Notes: generated from the letters alone by a model not told the origin. A stretch of 64,000 nucleotides of DNA from Toxorhynchites rutilus septentrionalis (GCF_029784135.1 NC_073746.1:300273614-300337613), one strand, 5' to 3'. Shown: positions 10,658 through 20,756, counted from the stretch's first letter. Numbers and translations: made by a program.

Positions 10658-11894
10658 TTGTTAAACTTTTTAAACTTGCTTAAACTTTTTACCGTTCCAG
10701 GCAATTCAAAACAATTGTTTTGCGATTGCTCTGCCGATCGCATTCGACCGTTCGTTACGAAAGGCTTTCGTGACGCTGCTCTGCAAGCGACACACAACCT
10801 TTCCCATCCTGGCACACGTGCTACGGCTAGACTGATGACGCAGCGATTCGTCTGGCCCGGCATCCGGAAGGACAGCATCGCCTTCGCCAGGAGCTGCTTG
10901 CAGTGTCAACGGTCAAAGGTGACGCGCCACACACAGTCACCCGTTACCTGCTACTCGACACCGGATTGTCGGTTCTCGCACATCAACATCGACATTGTTG
11001 GTCCGTTTCCACCAAGCAATGGTCAACGGTACTGTCTCACCATCATCGACAGGTATTCGCGATGGCCAGAAGCACTTCCAGTTCCTGACATGACTGCACC
11101 GACGATCACTCAAGCTCTTGTCACTGGATGGATCGCTCGCTTCGGTGTGCCGCATAACATCACGACAGACCAAGGACGCCAGTTTGAATCGTTCTTATTT
11201 TCTGAGTTGGTTCGCCTGCTCGGAATCAGCCATCTGCGGACAACGGCGTATCACCCCCAATCGAATGGCATCATTGAACGATGGCATAGAACGTTAAAAG
11301 CGGCCATTCTTTGCCACAATCCGAACCGATGGACTGAACACCTGCCGGTGATCTTGCTTGGTTTGCGAACTACCCATAAAGAAGACATCGGAGCATCGCC
11401 AGCTGAGATGGTGTACGGAACCACCCTCCGCATACCATCCGAGTTCTTCATCGACAACGCCTTAAGTCGGACCGAAGCAGATTTCGTCGTAAAGCTACGA
11501 GAAGCTATGCGTGATCTGCGTCCCAAGGACACGGCATGGCATGGGAACCGACCTGTTTTTGTGCATCAAGATCTGCAGACCTGCAAACACGTGTTCATTC
11601 GCAACGATTCTGTGCGTCCGTCGTTGTTTCCCCCGTACGATGGTCCGTTCAAGGTGCTGAGTCGGAATAGCAAGCATTTCAAGGTGGACGTCAAGGGACG
11701 GACGACGAATGTTTCCATCGGCCGATTGAAACCTGCTTACACGATGGACGAACAGCAACCGTCGCAAAGTAGCTCTAGTCCCGCGCCAACAGCCTCGGCT
11801 ACAATTCCACCGACTAGGGTCACTCGTTCCGGGCGACGAGTTGTCATCCCCCTTCGCTACCGCTAGATGGATGCCTAGTCTAGGAGGGGAGTAC

Positions 11895-12088
11895 TGTAGC
11901 ATCATCGACCGATCAAACGACCGTCATCGACCGTGTACATCAAACAATCATCGACCGTGCGAACGAGTCATCATCATCTGACGCACTCGATCGGTGCCAA
12001 CGGTCAAATAACATTGACCGTACTCTGTATATACAGCGCGTAGATGGACTTTGAATAAATAGTTTTTTATATACACTCGAAGTGAACA
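11895..12088 (+). repeat. gypsy-1 3' LTR, right end uncertain
   Basis: TGTAGCATC follows the polypurine tract directly. The region carries TGTATATACA and an AATAAA poly(A) signal near 12053. Without the 5' LTR the right edge cannot be fixed; GAACACA near 12087 is a plausible terminus. CATCGACCG motifs recur several times near its left end. Confidence 0.6.
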
Positions 12089-12116
12089 CAGTCTTTTTAT
12101 GGCCCTTGTGCCAAAA

Positions 12117-12117
12117 G

Positions 12118-12203
<86 letters not shown>

Positions 12204-12206
12204 ATA
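12117..12206. repeat. Poly-A and (TA)n microsatellite
   Basis: A run of A is followed by about 35 TA dinucleotides with one interruption (ATTTA). The mariner element was inserted at a TA at its right edge. Confidence 0.95.
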
Positions 12207-13224
12207 TTAGGCTGTCAAAAAAGTCCTGCGGTATTTCCGCGAGGTGTCGATATAAGCGCGTAGTTCTAGTTGTATTCGTTCTGGTGTAGAGGTCGTCGAA
12301 GATGCGCCACGCTCCGGAAGGCCTGTCGTCGAAAACTGCGACAGAACCGCTGAATTAGCCGAGAAAGATCGGCATAGTAGCAGCCGTAGTATCGGCCAAG
12401 AGCTGAGGATAAGTCATCAAACCGTTATTAACCATTTGAAGAAGCTTGGATTCACAAAGAAGCTCGATGTATGGGTGCCACACACGTTGACGCAAAAAAA
12501 CATCTTTGACCGTATCGACGCATGTGAATCGCTGCTGAATCGCAACAAAATCGACCCGTTTCTGAAGCGGATGGTGACTGGCGATGAAAAGTGGATCACT
12601 TACGACAACGTGAAGCGCAAACGGTCGTGGTCGAAGCGGCTCAGACGGTGGCCAAGCCCTCATTAACGGCCAGGAAGGTTCTGCTGTGTGTTTGGTGGGA
12701 TTGTCAAGGAATAATCTATTATGAGCTGCTTTCCTATGGCCAAACGCTCAATTCGGACCTGTACTGCCAACAACTGGACCGCTTGAAGGTAGCACTCATG
12801 AAGAGGAGACCATCTTTAATAAACAGAGGCCGCATTGTCTTCCATCAGGACAACGCCAGGCCACACACTTCTTTGGTGACGCGCCAGAAGCTCCGGGAGC
12901 TCGGATGGGAGGTTCTTTTGCATCCGCCGTATAGTCCGGACCTTGCACTAAGTGACTACCACCTGTTTTTGTTCATGGCGAACGAGCTAGGTAGTCAGAA
13001 GTTAGCCACAAAAGAGGCCTGTGAAAATTGGCTATCCGAGTGTTTTGCCAATAAGGAAGCGAGCTTCTATAACAGGGGTATTATGAAGTTTATGAAGGCA
13101 TCTCGTTGGGAACAAGTCATCGAACAAAACGGCGCATATTTGACTTAAAACAGATGATTGTAACTGATTTTATGAACAAATGAAAATTTAAAAAAAATAC
13201 CGCAGGACTTTTTTGACAGCCTAA
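12207..13224 (+). mobile_element. mariner element (DD34D), internally deleted at its 5' side
   Basis: Near-perfect inverted ends of about 30 bp start TTAGGCTGTCAAAAAAGTCC. TA duplications lie at 12205-12206 and 13225-13226. The 1018-bp length is shorter than usual for mariner (about 1.3 kb), because sequence encoding roughly the first 70 residues is missing after about 12275. Confidence 0.92.
12286..13148 (+). pseudogene. mariner transposase, N-terminally deleted and frameshifted
   Basis: The remaining protein starts in the second helix-turn-helix (EDAPRSGRPVVE, ISHQTVINHLKKLGF). It continues with the first catalytic aspartate in VTGDEKW. After a frameshift near 12640 it gives VWWDCQGIIYYELL, the second aspartate in HQDNARPHTS and the third in SDYHLF. 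Thirty-four residues separate the last two aspartates, as in mariner. The usual YSPDLAPSDYH signature reads YSPDLALSDYH, a Pro-to-Leu change. Deletion plus frameshift make it inactive. Confidence 0.9.
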
Positions 13225-13500
13225 TACAATTTTGGACTCGATTATATTCAGTTTGGAAATTATTTTTTTTTTATATTTCTAATATGATTTATTTCATGAA
13301 GAAATGTAACATTTCAACGTTAAGGTGAAGTTTAAGAGTCAATTACATGTACAGTGGGGTAAAAATCGTGATTTTTGAAGATTTGTTTATATCGATATTG
13401 CAGCCAAATTAAGATAGATAGAAGTTGTGCGTCAAAGAACAAATTGTGGAGCGGTAAAAGAACTTCATTTTAATTGATAGAAACAAACTAGTTTAACATA
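13225..13500. other. Spacer after mariner
   Basis: AT-rich sequence. No ORF or repeat relationship was recognised except its transition into repeat W at about 13500. Confidence 0.4.
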
Positions 13501-14369
13501 AATTTTTAGGATAAAATTAATAATAACACATTAAAAATTATTAACTTTTAAGTGTTTTACTTCCAAAATGTTATTAAAATTCACTAATTTAGTTGTTCCA
13601 CTACTATATCCTGTACTAAATTTTCTCTTTCAAATGAAAGCATCAAAATCGTCTTCCGTAGCGTACATTTTAATGTAGAGCCAGTATGAAGCAACAGAGT
13701 CCGAAACAAAAAACAGGAAGTGGGTTATATCTATGGTATAACCGCAAGGGTGACGTAGGACTATCGTTGATTTAGAGATCATTTGTATGATGTTGAATCT
13801 GAATTCATTCTGAATGAATGAATATTTGGAGAACTTCGAAAACGAGAGCGGTTTATGTATCCAATATTGGATACGGAAATATCCTACTGATGGGGAAGAA
13901 TAATCTTCAGAAGCTATCCTGTTGATTGCGATTGATTGAAAAACCACAAAACCAAATGTATTTGGTCACAGTGTTACATGGATAGAAAACATTCAATTAA
14001 ACTCTTTCACATGAATATATTTTGAAAATTCCCAAAGGAACTGGCAGATTATTTTCAGTAACGATTAGATATTTCCACATTTTCCTCGATACTGGAAGCC
14101 CACCAGTGGTTAATACTAATTCGATAACCACCTGTTAATAGCACTTGATTGAAACATATTTGGTCACAGTGTTACATGGATAGAAAACATTAAAATAAAC
14201 TCTTTCACATGAATGTAATTTTAAATTTCCAGAGGAACTGGCAGATTATTTCCAGAAATGATTAGATCTTTCCGGAACTTTCTCGATGCTGAATGGCATC
14301 CAAACGGAAAGAATTCCGCGCGTGTTTGTGTGTGTGTAGCGATGTCTTCCCGGGGAACCGTTTGTGGCA

Positions 14370-14450
14370 TCACTCTCCTCCTGATGGATTCCCTTCTGGC
14401 CTAAGGTGCACAAACAGGCTCTTGGTGACACCGTTCATCCGCACTTTCAT
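14370..14450 (-). CDS. 26-residue ORF downstream of the repeat X promoter
   Basis: ATG lies 62 nt downstream of the predicted start site. The ORF reads NGVTKSL and HLRPEGNPSGGE and ends in TGA. The copy at 55318-55398 has the same length and stop with only five residue differences, although the surrounding DNA has diverged more. No family is recognised. It may be a leader peptide, the first exon of something larger, or simply a well preserved part of the repeat. Confidence 0.35.
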   Translation of the reverse strand: MKVRMNGVTKSLFVHLRPEGNPSGGE

Positions 14451-14511
14451 GATAAATGAAGAGCTTCACCACAACAGCGACAACATGCTCCAATCGCTGT
14501 TCAATTAGAAC

Positions 14512-14544
14512 TGAGTGGATTTCCGAGCGGCGCTCGCTTATATA
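14512..14544 (-). promoter_or_regulatory. Core promoter in repeat X: TATA box and initiator
   Basis: On the minus strand TATATAAG starts at 14544. The arthropod initiator TCAGTT is placed so that its A (+1) is at 14512, which puts TATA at -32. The second family X copy has exactly the same spacing (55223 and 55255). This layout is canonical for an insect RNA polymerase II core promoter. Activity is inferred, not shown. Confidence 0.6.
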
Positions 14545-15021
14545 CCGATTGGTGATTTCAATAGCCTGTTTTGAAAGCAATTTTAAGACTATTGAAACAA
14601 GTTTTTGGATCAAAAAGTAACAAGTATAGAACGCGTAGACATTTTATCTTTCGAATGAAGTGTTTATCATACCATTTCGTTCAGTTGTTTAGGAGCTATT
14701 AACGCTCAAAATCTCGGTCTCCGGCGTAACGCTTTCGTTTTCGAAACTTTGATTTTACACCCCAGTATAGAAATGAAAGACGTAGTCCTACGTCAAAAAA
14801 ACGTTCTGTAACTCTGTCATTGTTTAAATTCGAACATATGCGTAGGAGGATTGTGTTCATCAAATATGATCGTCTATCACCTCCTGAGAGAATCTGGATA
14901 GTTTTTTTTTTCATGTGAGAAAGGTGTATTCTGACTTTGAGGGGATGAATCAAAAATCAAATTCCTCTTTTATTTAAAAAAAAACTAAAAATACATACAA
15001 AAAACAAATAAAGAAAAAAAT

Positions 15022-15103
15022 GGGTTGACTCGATTATCCGGAAGATTCGCTTATCCGGAGTGAAAAAAAATCAATACTCTGGATAATCGAGTCCGACCTG
15101 TAT
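15022..15103. repeat. Short foldback element
   Basis: GACTCGATTATCCGGA near 15026 is mirrored by TCTGGATAATCGAGTC near 15075-15095, with another TTATCCGGAG between. The whole folds into an imperfect hairpin of about 80 bp. GACTCGATTATCC-type ends are seen in pogo-related MITEs; that link is inference. Confidence 0.55.
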
Positions 15104-15565
15104 TAGTTGTTGCTAGTCCAATTAAAATCCGCATTGGGTTGAGTAAACACACAGAAAGTAAAAATTATAAAAGAAATTTACTTTTTCCATTTCAAATATG
15201 TTTTCTCTATATTAAAGTAACATGTTTTACTGATGAGAAAAATTGATAATTGTGTTCGGTATTGGTAATTATCTTATATTATATTGGTGAGTTTTTTGTT
15301 GTTTATTTAATCCATACATAACCCAGGAGGCATCTCGTCTAGGATCACAGATGGTGGTTTTCATCATATCTCTTTCCACTTCGGTATCTTTTATCTCATA
15401 CGCACCATCCAACGACTGCTTAACAATCCTTCTGTCATCATCACTCGGTAAACACTGGTGGAGGAACAAACAATTCCCAACAACCAAACAAAACGGCCCT
15501 TTTCAAGGTCACCAAATCTCTTTGATAATAGTTTAACGATATAATCCTTCAAACATATCCAAAAT
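15104..15565. other. Spacer with a histone-type 3' stem-loop and an unassigned minus ORF
   Basis: The plus strand at 15495-15510 reads GGCCCTTTTCAAGGTC, followed by ACCAAAT. This matches the histone mRNA 3' stem-loop except for one mismatch and one wobble in the stem. No histone coding sequence is recognisable upstream. A 72-codon minus-strand ORF (15269-15487) overlaps it but resembles no known protein. Nothing else is supported. Confidence 0.35.
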
Positions 15566-15722
15566 CGTGGAGGCGATCTGGCGTAGTGGTATCATCCATG
15601 CCTCTCACGCTAAAGGTCACGAGTTCAATTCTCACTCCCGACATTCTCCCAAAAATGGAAGTAAAAGTGACGAACCAGCCAAATGAAATGAAAGTCACTA
15701 TAATACAGATATTAAAAAAATA
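15566..15722 (+). mobile_element. tRNA-derived SINE-A, copy 1
   Basis: The head has RNA polymerase III box A-like TGGCGTAGTGGTATCATCC and box B-like GGTCACGAGTTCAATTC. Then follows the family body with AAGTGACGAACCAGCC and CACTATAATACAGA and an A-rich tail. Further copies are at 22932, 37850 and 39158. It is a retroposed element and not a working tRNA gene, because the acceptor stem and anticodon arm do not close. Confidence 0.85.
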
Positions 15723-16300
15723 TATTCAAAATCAACAGATAGCCCAACGGAATCCTACGTCAACTATGCGGTCATGTCTCGGACACAATCCTCCTGTGAC
15801 TTTTTCCCATTGAAGGTTTCCTTCATTATTAAATAATTAATTAAATCAAAACAAAAACGCTTAAAAAATATCATTTTGTCAAGTAAAAAAAAAACAAATC
15901 AATGAAAATTTCAAATTCTCATCTTTTTCTGTCTGTAAGTTACACAAAAGTCTTCAAAAGTCTGACTCGACTTAGAATAGTAGATTCCGACTTTTTAATC
16001 GATAGCGTGGAATTCCGTTATTGGGAATTAGTCGGGCAATCTCTTCCAGCCATTTCGTCTCTCTTCCATGCATCTGACATCAGAATCCGGAACTTTGCGG
16101 CGCACAGCTAGCGATGTCTACATTTTTCGTTTTTTCGATTATCGATTAATCGTTAAACGACCAGGAGTATAGATTGGGAACCTCGTTAATCAAATTATGT
16201 AGCGAAACTATTGCAAAATTCTTCTGCAAATTTTATTTCACGAAGATACAGCATGTCAAAAACTACTTAAAATTTCCGACTTCTCACTCTGTTCCTCCGC
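15723..16300. other. Intergenic region 3' of ankA
   Basis: No coding or repeat signal beyond short AT-rich runs. From about 16300 the sequence is homologous to 43203-43429 downstream of ankB, so the ankyrin duplication extends to here. Confidence 0.5.
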
Positions 16301-16523
16301 TGATAAAAGTTTCTCTTTCCAAAACTCAATGTAGCTTTTTTTTAATCTAGCCATATCGATATGTTTATTATGTGTCTGCATCGGATTTCCGAAACGTATC
16401 TTAACTGCTGAAGAGCTACAAGCCTTCCGAAAATATTTGATGTATATTCACAAAGTGTTGGCTGTGATCTATTCTAATGATGCATTTCTCATTAACGGTT
16501 AGTTTGGATTTTTTAAAGTTTTC

Positions 16524-16529
16524 TTTATT
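16524..16529 (-). terminator. ankA poly(A) signal
   Basis: AATAAA on the minus strand lies 38 nt after the ankA stop codon. A matching TTTATT occurs at the same place behind ankB (43439-43444). Confidence 0.6.
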
Positions 16530-16566
16530 ACCGATATGTTCGAATTACCAGCACAAACATGAGTTT

Positions 16567-18906
16567 TTATTTTTTGAGTGTCACTGATACTTTGCTTATA
16601 TAATCAGCTATTTCATTTTTTCGATTGCTTTTAGCAAAATGTGCAAGATCTTTAAAATCCAAGTTTGAACCGACGGCGAGCAGTTCCTTCACGGTATCTA
16701 TGTGGTTGTAGTAGATTGCATACTCCAGTGGGGTCCAACTTTCATAACTTAAACAATGATTTTCACCTGCAGAAATCAACCATTTTACAATGTCTGTAGA
16801 TCCGTTTTGCGCAGCAAAATGCAAAAGAGTTTGACCCTGTTCTAAACCAGCATTCATGTCTACAGACCTTGCTGCTAGTTCCATAGCGGTGTATAAATGG
16901 TTATGTTTGACTGCGATGAGCAATGGAGATTCGTTGTAATAGTTTGTGCTATCGACGTGCGCAAAACGCGCGATTAGTTCAACTATTTCCACTTTTCCGA
17001 ATTTGGCTGCAATGTGCAGAGGAGTGTCTCCGTCGCTTGTTCTCTCTTCCAACTTTATTCTATTGTCGATTAATTGTCGAACAACGTTCACATGACCGTT
17101 CTTTACAGCCAAGTGCATCGGCGTCCATCCCTCACCATTTCTGAAATACCCCATTACGCATTCCTCCATCAAATATTTGACTGATTCGGATTGACCATTT
17201 TCTGCGGCAAGATGGAGAAGTGTCATTCCTGTTTTTCTAATCGAATTTCTCTTTGCCCCACCGACAATCAATTCTTCTAATATTACCTTATTACCATATC
17301 TCGCCGCCAAATGAAGCGGAGTCCAACCTTTGATATCTTCACGATCTATAAGATCTGGAAATGTAATTAAATATTGCACAATTTCTGTACGACAGTTGGC
17401 GATCGCCTTGTGCAATGGTGTCTGCCCTTTTGTGGTACATAATTTCAGATCGACTCCGTTAGCAATCAATTCTTTGAGCCCGTCTAAATGTCCACATGTT
17501 GCTGCGTAGTGTGCCGGTGTCCATAGAAGATTAGTTTTACAATTGACCCGGGCCCCATTTGTCACTAGAATTTTTATCATTTCCACGCTTCCATTTCCCG
17601 CTGCGATGTGAAGTGGAGTCACCATTTTATTCGAAATTGCGTTAATCTCAGCTTTGCTTGCAATTAGAAACTCGACAACTTTCGAGTGGTTATTTTGCAT
17701 TGCGAAATGAAGTGGAGTCCAGCCATCAATATTTTGACAGTTAACATTGGCATTATTTTGTATGAGGCACTCGACAATATTATTGTGCCCATTTATGGCT
17801 GCATAATGCAATAATGTAAATTTTTTACCATCTTCCATATTTATTGGCACACTTTTCGAAATCAAATACTTCAAAACGTTCACATTTCCATACTCGGCAG
17901 CGATATGACAAGCGGTTTGATTTTTATGTGTGAGTGAATTAACATCCGCATTGTTGGCAACAAGTTCTTTAACAATATCGAGATCTCCAGATTTGGCCGC
18001 GAAATGGAGTGGAGTCCATCCGAGTAATGTTTTGCAGTTCATGTTCGCTTGTCTCGAGATAAGAAACTCCACGATTTCCAAGTGACCGTATTCTGCAGCG
18101 ACGTGAATCGATGTCAATCCATCTTTCGTCGCATTATTTATTTTAGCTTTGTTGTCAGTCAACTTCTTCACAATGTTTAGCCTATTATTCTCCGCTGCAA
18201 AATATAACGGAGTTCGTCCCTTAGTATCAAGCAAATTAACTGTTGCATGGTGTGAAATAAGTTTGTCAACTATTCCTGCATGTCCCTTTTTGGCTGCTAT
18301 ATGAAGAGGCGATAGTCCTGCCTTAGAAACGGGATCTACCTTGGCAACCATTTTCAGTAGTATTTTAACTGTGTCGATATGACCAAATTCAGTGGCAAAA
18401 TGAAGCGGAGTCCATCCGTCACCGTCTATGTTATCGACTGCTCCAAGTAATGTCGCCAAATGTTCGACTACTTCCACGTGACCATTTCGAGCCGCCATAT
18501 GAAGCGGAGTCAACCGCTCTAAAGTAACTGCATTCAAGTTGGCTTTATAGTCAATCAGTTGCTTCACCACTTCAATGTGGCCATTTTCAGCAGCGAAGTG
18601 AAGAGGGGTCCAATCTCGGTCGTTCCTGGAATTAATTCTAGCGCCATTCGCCAGCAGTACTACAACTGCCTCTTTGTGGCCATTTTGAGCTGCCACATGG
18701 AGAGCTGTATCTTGGCATTCCGAGGGCGCATTGACTTTACAGTTTTGAGCAATTAGCTGCGCCATGGCGTTGACACGACCATTCTTCGCCGCCACGTGTA
18801 GTGGGGTCCACCCGTCGCGTATTTGCTCAAATTTATCCGCATCAATGTTGTCCGGTAATGCTTCTGCCTGAAATTGGGTTGTAACTTCGGGAATCGCGAT
18901 GCCCAT
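16567..18906 (-). CDS. ankA: ankyrin-repeat-only protein, about 779 residues
   Basis: The chain is built almost entirely of 33-residue ankyrin repeats. Twenty-two complete units can be counted from DGWTPLHVAAKNGR to ESWTPLEYAIYYNH, plus a partial last one. Most keep the TPLHxAAxxGH signature. No signal peptide, membrane segment, death, SAM or kinase domain is seen, so a soluble protein-binding scaffold is likely; the partner is unknown. The ATG at 18906 (MGIAIPEV) is chosen because the open frame upstream begins only with a TTG codon. The CDS has no intron. A 75-nt intron in the 5'UTR and a poly(A) signal frame the gene. Paralogues lie at 43430-45811 (broken) and 62243-64000 (broken), so this is the only intact member here. 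The native function cannot be told from the sequence. Confidence 0.9.
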   Translation of the reverse strand: MGIAIPEVTTQFQAEALPDNIDADKFEQIRDGWTPLHVAAKNGRVNAMAQLIAQNCKVNAPSECQDTALHVAAQNGHKEAVVVLLANGARINSRNDRDWTPLHFAAENGHIEVVKQLIDYKANLNAVTLERLTPLHMAARNGHVEVVEHLATLLGAVDNIDGDGWTPLHFATEFGHIDTVKILLKMVAKVDPVSKAGLSPLHIAAKKGHAGIVDKLISHHATVNLLDTKGRTPLYFAAENNRLNIVKKLTDNKAKINNATKDGLTSIHVAAEYGHLEIVEFLISRQANMNCKTLLGWTPLHFAAKSGDLDIVKELVANNADVNSLTHKNQTACHIAAEYGNVNVLKYLISKSVPINMEDGKKFTLLHYAAINGHNNIVECLIQNNANVNCQNIDGWTPLHFAMQNNHSKVVEFLIASKAEINAISNKMVTPLHIAAGNGSVEMIKILVTNGARVNCKTNLLWTPAHYAATCGHLDGLKELIANGVDLKLCTTKGQTPLHKAIANCRTEIVQYLITFPDLIDREDIKGWTPLHLAARYGNKVILEELIVGGAKRNSIRKTGMTLLHLAAENGQSESVKYLMEECVMGYFRNGEGWTPMHLAVKNGHVNVVRQLIDNRIKLEERTSDGDTPLHIAAKFGKVEIVELIARFAHVDSTNYYNESPLLIAVKHNHLYTAMELAARSVDMNAGLEQGQTLLHFAAQNGSTDIVKWLISAGENHCLSYESWTPLEYAIYYNHIDTVKELLAVGSNLDFKDLAHFAKSNRKNEIADYISKVSVTLKK

Positions 18907-18956
18907 AATGGTTGCCTGATGATGTTTCAAATTACGATTACTTGAGATTATTCGAC

Positions 18957-19031
18957 CTGTTCATACAAAGAAATGAGAAGAAACGAAATATAGTTTACAA
19001 ACTTTTTATTTGATTAGTGTTCAATACTTAC
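18957..19031 (-). other. 5'UTR intron of ankA
   Basis: On the minus strand GTAAGT begins at 19031. The acceptor TTTCTTTGTATGAACAG ends at 18957, 50 nt upstream of the start codon. The same donor, acceptor and 75-nt length are kept in ankB (45862-45936). Conservation supports a real spliced leader; transcript data are lacking. Confidence 0.6.
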
Positions 19032-19573
19032 GAAATACACGAACGACCACAACAGGTATTGAACTATGATTATGATGGCTATTGTTCGTATTGTTGTCTA
19101 TTTAGTCCGTTTTGTGAGAATGCTAATTTCATAGAGACCTACGTGCAAAAAAAATATCAGTTGTACAAACAGAAACAGAAAAATATTATTATAATTTTTT
19201 TAATATCGTTCAGTTGTTGTTACTGGGAAAATAAACATGTAACATCTCTCGCTATATCCATTGAAGCAAATCCATAAAAAAAACACGAAAGTTCACCTGA
19301 AATGACCGTCGAATTCCTCCTCAATCACTGCTCGAACAAATGAAGAAGCAACTCACTCCTACGATGGAACATGAAACAAACTGATTACCATCCCGGAACA
19401 ATATTCCCCGGCTTGACAGTTCTTTAGTCAGCAAATAGTTATTCTGCCACAACTTTCCGCGACGGTTAATCTTATTTGTTGATGCTGTCGTTATCTCGGT
19501 CGTTTCTCTTTTTCGTAGCTTCTAGTGTATGCATTGGAGAAACTAATGTAAACTGTTCAGTGGCTCGAGTTAC
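19032..19573. other. Upstream region of ankA
   Basis: It holds the presumed non-coding first exon and promoter. Homology with the ankB upstream region runs to about 19190, equivalent to 46097, where a HINE interrupts the ankB side. No TATA box with a matching initiator could be placed confidently. Confidence 0.4.
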
Positions 19574-19577
19574 TTAA

Positions 19578-20618
19578 GGTGAAGGTGGAAGCTAGCCATT
19601 GTAGTAGTATAGGTAAACCCTCGTGTAAAAATGGGGTAATAGTGTTTGTGAGAGAAGAGCAAAGCACACGTAAATAGATCAATTCACTTATCAGACTGTG
19701 TGGCGCTTCATTGACACGAGTCTTTGAATACATTTTAAAAAAAATAACAATTCAGTACTAAAGTAAAATGTATGAACGATATGTTCCGATGAACAATTGC
19801 AAATATAAATATATATAGAAGGTGCATTTGCATATGATTCTGATTATACGCGAGCGTAACATGAGCAAATTTATAACACATGCGAATTGGGGCACTTTTG
19901 GTATTAACAAGTTCTTCCGCATAGTAACTCGATGTTGATAATTCCTTAATATTTTCCTTCGTTGATCGTATTGTTTTCACATATTCACGTTGGAAAGCCT
20001 TAACCCTTCTCTTCGTTGGCCGAGGCATTTAGATTGAATTTAATACTTTTCCGTTTACTGTTTTTGAAAGCATAGGCAGCCGTGGCAGTGTTCCGAGCTC
20101 TGCAATACAATTTTCTTACCCAATGTTAATGTTGCTAAAACTTACATTATAGACCCATTAAACGTAAAAATAATAATTGTATTGATATCAACACAATTTT
20201 ATTCTATTGATTTTCATGACATGGGACGCTATGACTCCGGAATAACATTTTATTGAGTGGTTTTTATAGCTTTTTCGATGATGTTGTTTGGCATCAGTGT
20301 CGAAAAAATAACGATGCTTCCACCAATACAAACAAAGCCATTGCTGAAAATTGAAAAACGAAAATTTAACTTTCAGAGCACTTGCTCGAGTTTTCCGACG
20401 TTCTTCACTATACGGTGCGAAAGCAGATGAAAATTTAATATCTTGTGAGTAATCGATTAAAGTTTGGTTGATATTACTTGATGGGAAGTGTGCAAAAACG
20501 ATCATTTTCTTCACACTGTTTCGCAAAATTATTGATTTCTGGGCGAGGGGTGAGGGAGGGAGATGAAAGAAATGAGCGCCATTGTAGCAGCCATTTGTGG
20601 CTAGCTTCCACCTTCACC
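19578..20618. mobile_element. TTAA-flanked DNA element T1 (1041 bp)
   Basis: The ends are inverted repeats GGTGAAGGTGGAAGCTAGCC, with TTAA on both sides (19574-19577, 20619-20622). TTAA target duplication is known for piggyBac and Kolobok elements. The interior carries conserved but short open stretches, such as MPRPTKRRVKAF on the minus strand near 20028. No transposase domain is seen, so it is non-autonomous. A second copy in opposite orientation lies at 20757-21789. Confidence 0.9.
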
Positions 20619-20622
20619 TTAA

Positions 20623-20752
20623 GGTGGCCGTACACTTTTTGTTTCCTTAAGGTGCTCATACACTTATTATTTTTAAATACTGTGCAACGTAAGAACTTCA
20701 CGACACCTATAAGACACGACTCGAGACAATACATAACACTTATTGTTCATAA
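20623..20752. repeat. Left half of a repeat split by TTAA element T2
   Basis: GTGCTCATACACTTATTA and the stretch CTATAAGACACGACTCGAGA ending TTATTGTT recur in inverted orientation just right of T2 (about 21797-21855: ACAATAAATGTTATGTC, CTTATAAGTGCTCATGCAC). T2 therefore jumped into an older inverted-repeat element. Confidence 0.6.
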
Positions 20753-20756
20753 TTAA

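Larger units (their letters stand above)
7786..11866 (+). pseudogene. gypsy-1 pol polyprotein, broken
   Basis: Pol made the protease, reverse transcriptase/RNase H and integrase of the element. Protease is seen as [13 protein letters not shown] near 7875, followed by a frameshift near 7915. RT carries FPYIDDLF near 8720, but two deletions remove the stretch before PLPYLQDF (near 8474) and the segment after the YIDD motif (near 8740). A Gln codon has become TAA at 9138. RNase H follows (YTDHKPIIYAF). Integrase (10690-11866) is open, with CLQC of the zinc region, TTDQGRQF and the glutamate in NGIIERWHR. Compared with gypsy-2 the damage is several indels, one nonsense change and the nested LINE, so it is inactive. 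Confidence 0.9.
7786..12088 (+). mobile_element. Ty3/gypsy element gypsy-1, 5'-truncated and decayed
   Basis: It begins inside the protease and continues through RT, RNase H and integrase to a polypurine tract (GGAGGGGAGTAC) and the start of a 3' LTR at 11895. No 5' LTR or gag is present. It is clearly related to the complete gypsy-2 at 31067-35707, with the same protein order and PPT context. An I-like LINE (9531-10657) is inserted between RNase H and integrase. Confidence 0.9.
13501..14960 (-). repeat. Repeat W split by a long family X copy
   Basis: 13510-13720 and 14800-14960 match repeat W (5090-5790) in reverse. Between them lies family X, from the GTGACGTAGGACTATCG end near 13750 to the GACGTAGTCCTACGTC palindrome near 14780. 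X contains blocks TGATGGGGAAGAATAATCTTC, AGAAAACATTNAAATAAACTC and GAACTGGCAGATTATTT, which also occur at 46800-48545 and 55480-55660. It also contains a core promoter and a small ORF, listed separately. Similar terminal GACGTAGGACTA motifs at both ends suggest X is a transposable unit of about 1.05 kb. Confidence 0.65.

Noticed and set aside
15269..15487. 72-codon minus-strand ORF as a possible gene or exon
   Set aside because: No recognisable domain, no splice sites that extend it, and it overlaps a histone-type stem-loop on the other strand.
15566..15660. tRNA genes at the box A/box B segments (also 22932, 37850, 39158, 60850)
   Set aside because: The B boxes are good, but no cloverleaf with acceptor stem closes. 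Each is followed by the same non-tRNA body and an A-tail with target duplications, so they are SINEs.
16567..18906. ankA as a bacterial (Wolbachia) gene transfer
   Set aside because: The missing introns in the CDS fit the idea, but there is a conserved spliced leader and a eukaryotic poly(A) signal and no other bacterial gene. It is kept only as a question in the findings.
18907..18930. Eight extra N-terminal residues for ankA and ankB
   Set aside because: They depend on a TTG start; the first ATG in frame is at 18906 (45811 in ankB).
20188..20526. 112-codon minus-strand ORF inside TTAA element T1
   Set aside because: Its counterpart in T2 is broken and no domain is recognisable; it is more likely preserved by element similarity than by coding selection.
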